From: Thermoplasmata archaeon | Lineage (GTDB): Archaea; Thermoplasmatota; Thermoplasmata; Thermoplasmatales; Thermoplasmataceae | Direction of reading: 5' to 3' | DNA: 6,881 nucleotides | Assembly: GCA_021793945.1 (NCBI GenBank) | Contig: JAJYRT010000052.1 | Span: 4,273-11,153, forward strand | Shown: positions 5,354-6,881 of the stretch, piece by piece | Numbering within the stretch: position 1 is the first letter of the stretch | Layout of the letters: every line of letters begins with the position of its first letter | Translations under genes and position numbers: made by a program | The notes under the pieces: generated by a model | What the model saw: only the letters and a program-made list of their open reading frames with translations | Databases searched by the model: none | What the model was told of the DNA's origin: nothing

Positions 5354-6088
5354 ATGGAAATATCCGCTATCAACCTCACCAAGAGTTTTGGTGTTGAAAG
5401 AGGAGTTACTGACCTGAATTTCAAGTTTGACAAGCCCGGTCTCGTCGGGTATCTCGGCCCTAACGGTGCCGGGAAGACCACCACTCTCAAGTTGTTCAGC
5501 AACCTCCTTTTTCCGACTTCAGGAAATGCTATTGTTAATGGAATAGACGTAAGGGAGAACCCCGCCGAGGCGCTTTCCAGCATCTCTGCGCTCGTTGAAT
5601 CACCTGAACCATATCCACACCAGACTGCATCGGAATTTCTAGAATTTGTCGGCAGGATCCGGGGGATGAATCCTGTAGATACGAAGAAGAGAATCACGGA
5701 TCTCGCTGACAAGCTTCACCTTGAATCCCTGACAAAGAAGACGGGAAAGATGTCTAAGGGAAACAAGCAGAGGGTAATGCTGGCTGCAACATTTCTCCCC
5801 GATTCTGACATATTGCTGCTTGACGAACCCACAGGCGGTTTGGATCCCGCCGAGGCAAAAGACGTACGGGAGGTCCTCAAGGAGATGAAGAAGGATAAGC
5901 TAATCATAATGAGCTCTCACCTGCTATATGAAGTCACGGATGTTGCCGATGACATAATTTTCATCAATGGCGGAAAAATTTTGCTCATAGATACCGTTGA
6001 GAATGTTTCCAGCAAGTTCGGAGGGAAGAATAATACCGAGGGGCTGGAAGATACTTATATCAAGCTTATCCGGGAGGGACAGCTATGA
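5354..6088 (+). CDS. ABC transporter ATP-binding protein (ABC-2 exporter type)
   Basis: The 244-residue product is a complete single ABC ATPase that would power export through the permease encoded next. Walker A is GPNGAGKT at 35-42. The signature is SKGNKQR at about 134-140, the variant typical of ABC-2 and BcrA-like ATPases. Walker B is ILLLDEP at 153-159, with the presumed catalytic Glu at 158. The D-loop is GGLD at 161-164 and the switch His is H189 in SSHLL. In the Q-loop region the sequence is ALVESPEPYPHQT, with Glu where many ABC proteins have Gln; this is also known in BcrA-like members. The length is near the lower end for the subfamily, which often has an extra C-terminal domain. 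The start is fixed by the leaderless promoter. The TGA overlaps the permease ATG by four bases (ATGA), so the two are translationally coupled. The substrate cannot be read from the sequence; antibiotic, lipid, peptide or polysaccharide export are all possible. Confidence 0.95.
   Translation: MEISAINLTKSFGVERGVTDLNFKFDKPGLVGYLGPNGAGKTTTLKLFSNLLFPTSGNAIVNGIDVRENPAEALSSISALVESPEPYPHQTASEFLEFVGRIRGMNPVDTKKRITDLADKLHLESLTKKTGKMSKGNKQRVMLAATFLPDSDILLLDEPTGGLDPAEAKDVREVLKEMKKDKLIIMSSHLLYEVTDVADDIIFINGGKILLIDTVENVSSKFGGKNNTEGLEDTYIKLIREGQL
6073..6078 (+). promoter_or_regulatory. Shine-Dalgarno site for the permease gene
   Basis: GGAGGG lies six bases before the ATG at 6085, inside the 3' end of the ATPase gene. 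Unlike the leaderless first genes of transcripts in this window, this internal operon gene has a strong ribosome site. Confidence 0.6.
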
Positions 6089-6881
6089 TGTCGGCGGTCA
6101 GGGAAACAAAAGTATTCATGGACCAGAATCTCCAGTTTTACCTCAGAACAAAAAGATTCATATTTTTCATAATATTGATTGCACTCATAACTGCCGTTAT
6201 TTACGGACTCATAGGAGGTGGAGTCGTCCCAACTCCCCCTACCGCAGCAGGCTTTGACACATTTTACTTCGCATTCGTTACCGACCTGGTGATCATACTC
6301 GGCGCATTTCTGGGCGGAGACGCCATGGCTACAGATTTTTCACTGAAGACGGGATCGTTTGTACTTTCGCAGCCTGTCAAGAGGGTATCCATTCTCATTG
6401 GAAGATATCTGGGTGCACTTGCCATAGGGGTGGCAATAGTTACCCTTTACTATGTTCTTGGGTCGCTGGGTATGCTTTATCTGTACAGGGGAGTGCCTGT
6501 TCAGGTCGGTGAATCATACCTTCTTTCTCTGGTCTTCGTGGCATCTGCCATAGCCCTTAGCTTCCTGTTCAGCTCGATGTTCAGGAACGGGTCCACGGCA
6601 TTAGTTACTGCAATTATTCTGATGTTGCTTGTTTTTTCCATTGTCACGGGCGTTCTGGATCTCACAAACATTGAGCCATGGTTCATACTGACCTACGGGG
6701 GACAGATAGTCACCGACATTCTTGTCGTGCCATATGGCCCGCACAAAACTGTTATTGGGAACGGCAGATTCTCAGTAACCTCATATACGCCATATGTATG
6801 GGAAGGGTTAGTGATAATGGTAGGATATCTGGTCATAAGCCTGGTTGTCTCAATCATAATATACAACAGGCGTGAAATTTA
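6085..6881 (+). CDS. ABC-2 type transporter permease, partial at the right edge
   Basis: The frame starts at ATG 6085 (a second ATG follows at once) and runs to the window edge with 265 full codons plus TA. The next base decides between Tyr and a stop. It is probably complete or nearly so, since ABC-2 permeases often end in a short basic tail like the NRREI seen here. About six membrane segments are visible, near residues 25-44, 58-78, 103-125, 145-163, 170-192 and 238-260. Between the second and third is the usual coupling region: FLGGDAMATDFSLKTGSF, then LSQPVKR and ILIGRYLG, matching the family pattern of a Lys/Thr-Gly turn, Pro-Val-x-Arg and a Gly-Lys/Arg helix start. It pairs with the upstream ATPase, whose stop overlaps its ATG. 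Homodimerisation, or pairing with another permease beyond the edge, is expected. Substrate unknown. Confidence 0.9.
   Translation, partial: MMSAVRETKVFMDQNLQFYLRTKRFIFFIILIALITAVIYGLIGGGVVPTPPTAAGFDTFYFAFVTDLVIILGAFLGGDAMATDFSLKTGSFVLSQPVKRVSILIGRYLGALAIGVAIVTLYYVLGSLGMLYLYRGVPVQVGESYLLSLVFVASAIALSFLFSSMFRNGSTALVTAIILMLLVFSIVTGVLDLTNIEPWFILTYGGQIVTDILVVPYGPHKTVIGNGRFSVTSYTPYVWEGLVIMVGYLVISLVVSIIIYNRREI

Noticed and set aside
5320..6257. Frames opposite or out of frame with the ABC ATPase (5320-5712, 5716-5907, 5997-6257)
   Set aside because: Overlap an unambiguous ABC ATPase with all its motifs, or the start of its permease.
6501..6875. Minus-strand 61-codon and plus-strand 65-codon frames over the permease
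   Set aside because: They overlap the permease frame, which has six hydrophobic segments and family motifs throughout.
1..6881. CRISPR array, insertion sequence, rRNA or new defence system
   Set aside because: No regularly spaced repeats, no transposase or terminal inverted repeats, no RNA gene signatures, and no nuclease, reverse transcriptase or similar effector domains were seen on either strand.

Overview
The window looks archaeal and most like the Thermoplasmata (Thermoplasmatales-type acidophiles). Supporting signs are TATA boxes placed about 25-27 bp before start codons (leaderless mRNAs), frequent AGG/AGA arginine and ATA isoleucine codons, moderate GC, and a large sequon-rich surface protein ending in a GLP...W.V motif that I associate with surface proteins of this group. 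The lineage is inferred; there is no rRNA or marker gene to confirm it.

Layout. (1) Positions 1-2384, minus strand: 5' part (about 794 codons) of a large secreted or membrane-anchored surface protein that runs off the left edge. It has an N-terminal hydrophobic anchor, about 35 N-glycosylation sequons, and apparent tandem beta-sandwich domains toward the truncated end. (2) 2494-3411 (possibly to 3480), minus: a GT-A fold family 2-like glycosyltransferase. (3) 3520-3729, minus: a small unrecognised protein with a TTG start. (4) 3834-4337, plus: an unrecognised soluble protein of about 167 residues, divergent from (3). (5) 4338-4512: a convergent intergenic region with T-rich terminator candidates for both strands and two small hairpins. 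(6) 4513-5052, minus: a protein with a membrane segment at each end flanking an exported domain. (7) 5053-5353: a 301-bp divergent promoter region with a dyad, several TATA boxes and a doubtful 35-codon reading frame. (8) 5354-6088 and 6085-6881, plus: an ABC ATPase and its ABC-2 type permease, overlapping by ATGA. The permease is cut at or within one codon of its end.

How they may work together. The ATPase and permease form an exporter of unknown substrate. The glycosyltransferase lies directly upstream of, and on the same strand as, the sequon-rich surface protein, so a role in cell-surface glycosylation is a reasonable but unproven guess. The two-TM protein shares a promoter region with the exporter and could be an accessory, also unproven. 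I see no CRISPR array, tRNA, rRNA, insertion sequence or convincing new defence system. The points of most interest are the surface protein and its glycosyltransferase neighbour, the consistent leaderless promoters, and small dyads near several of them.
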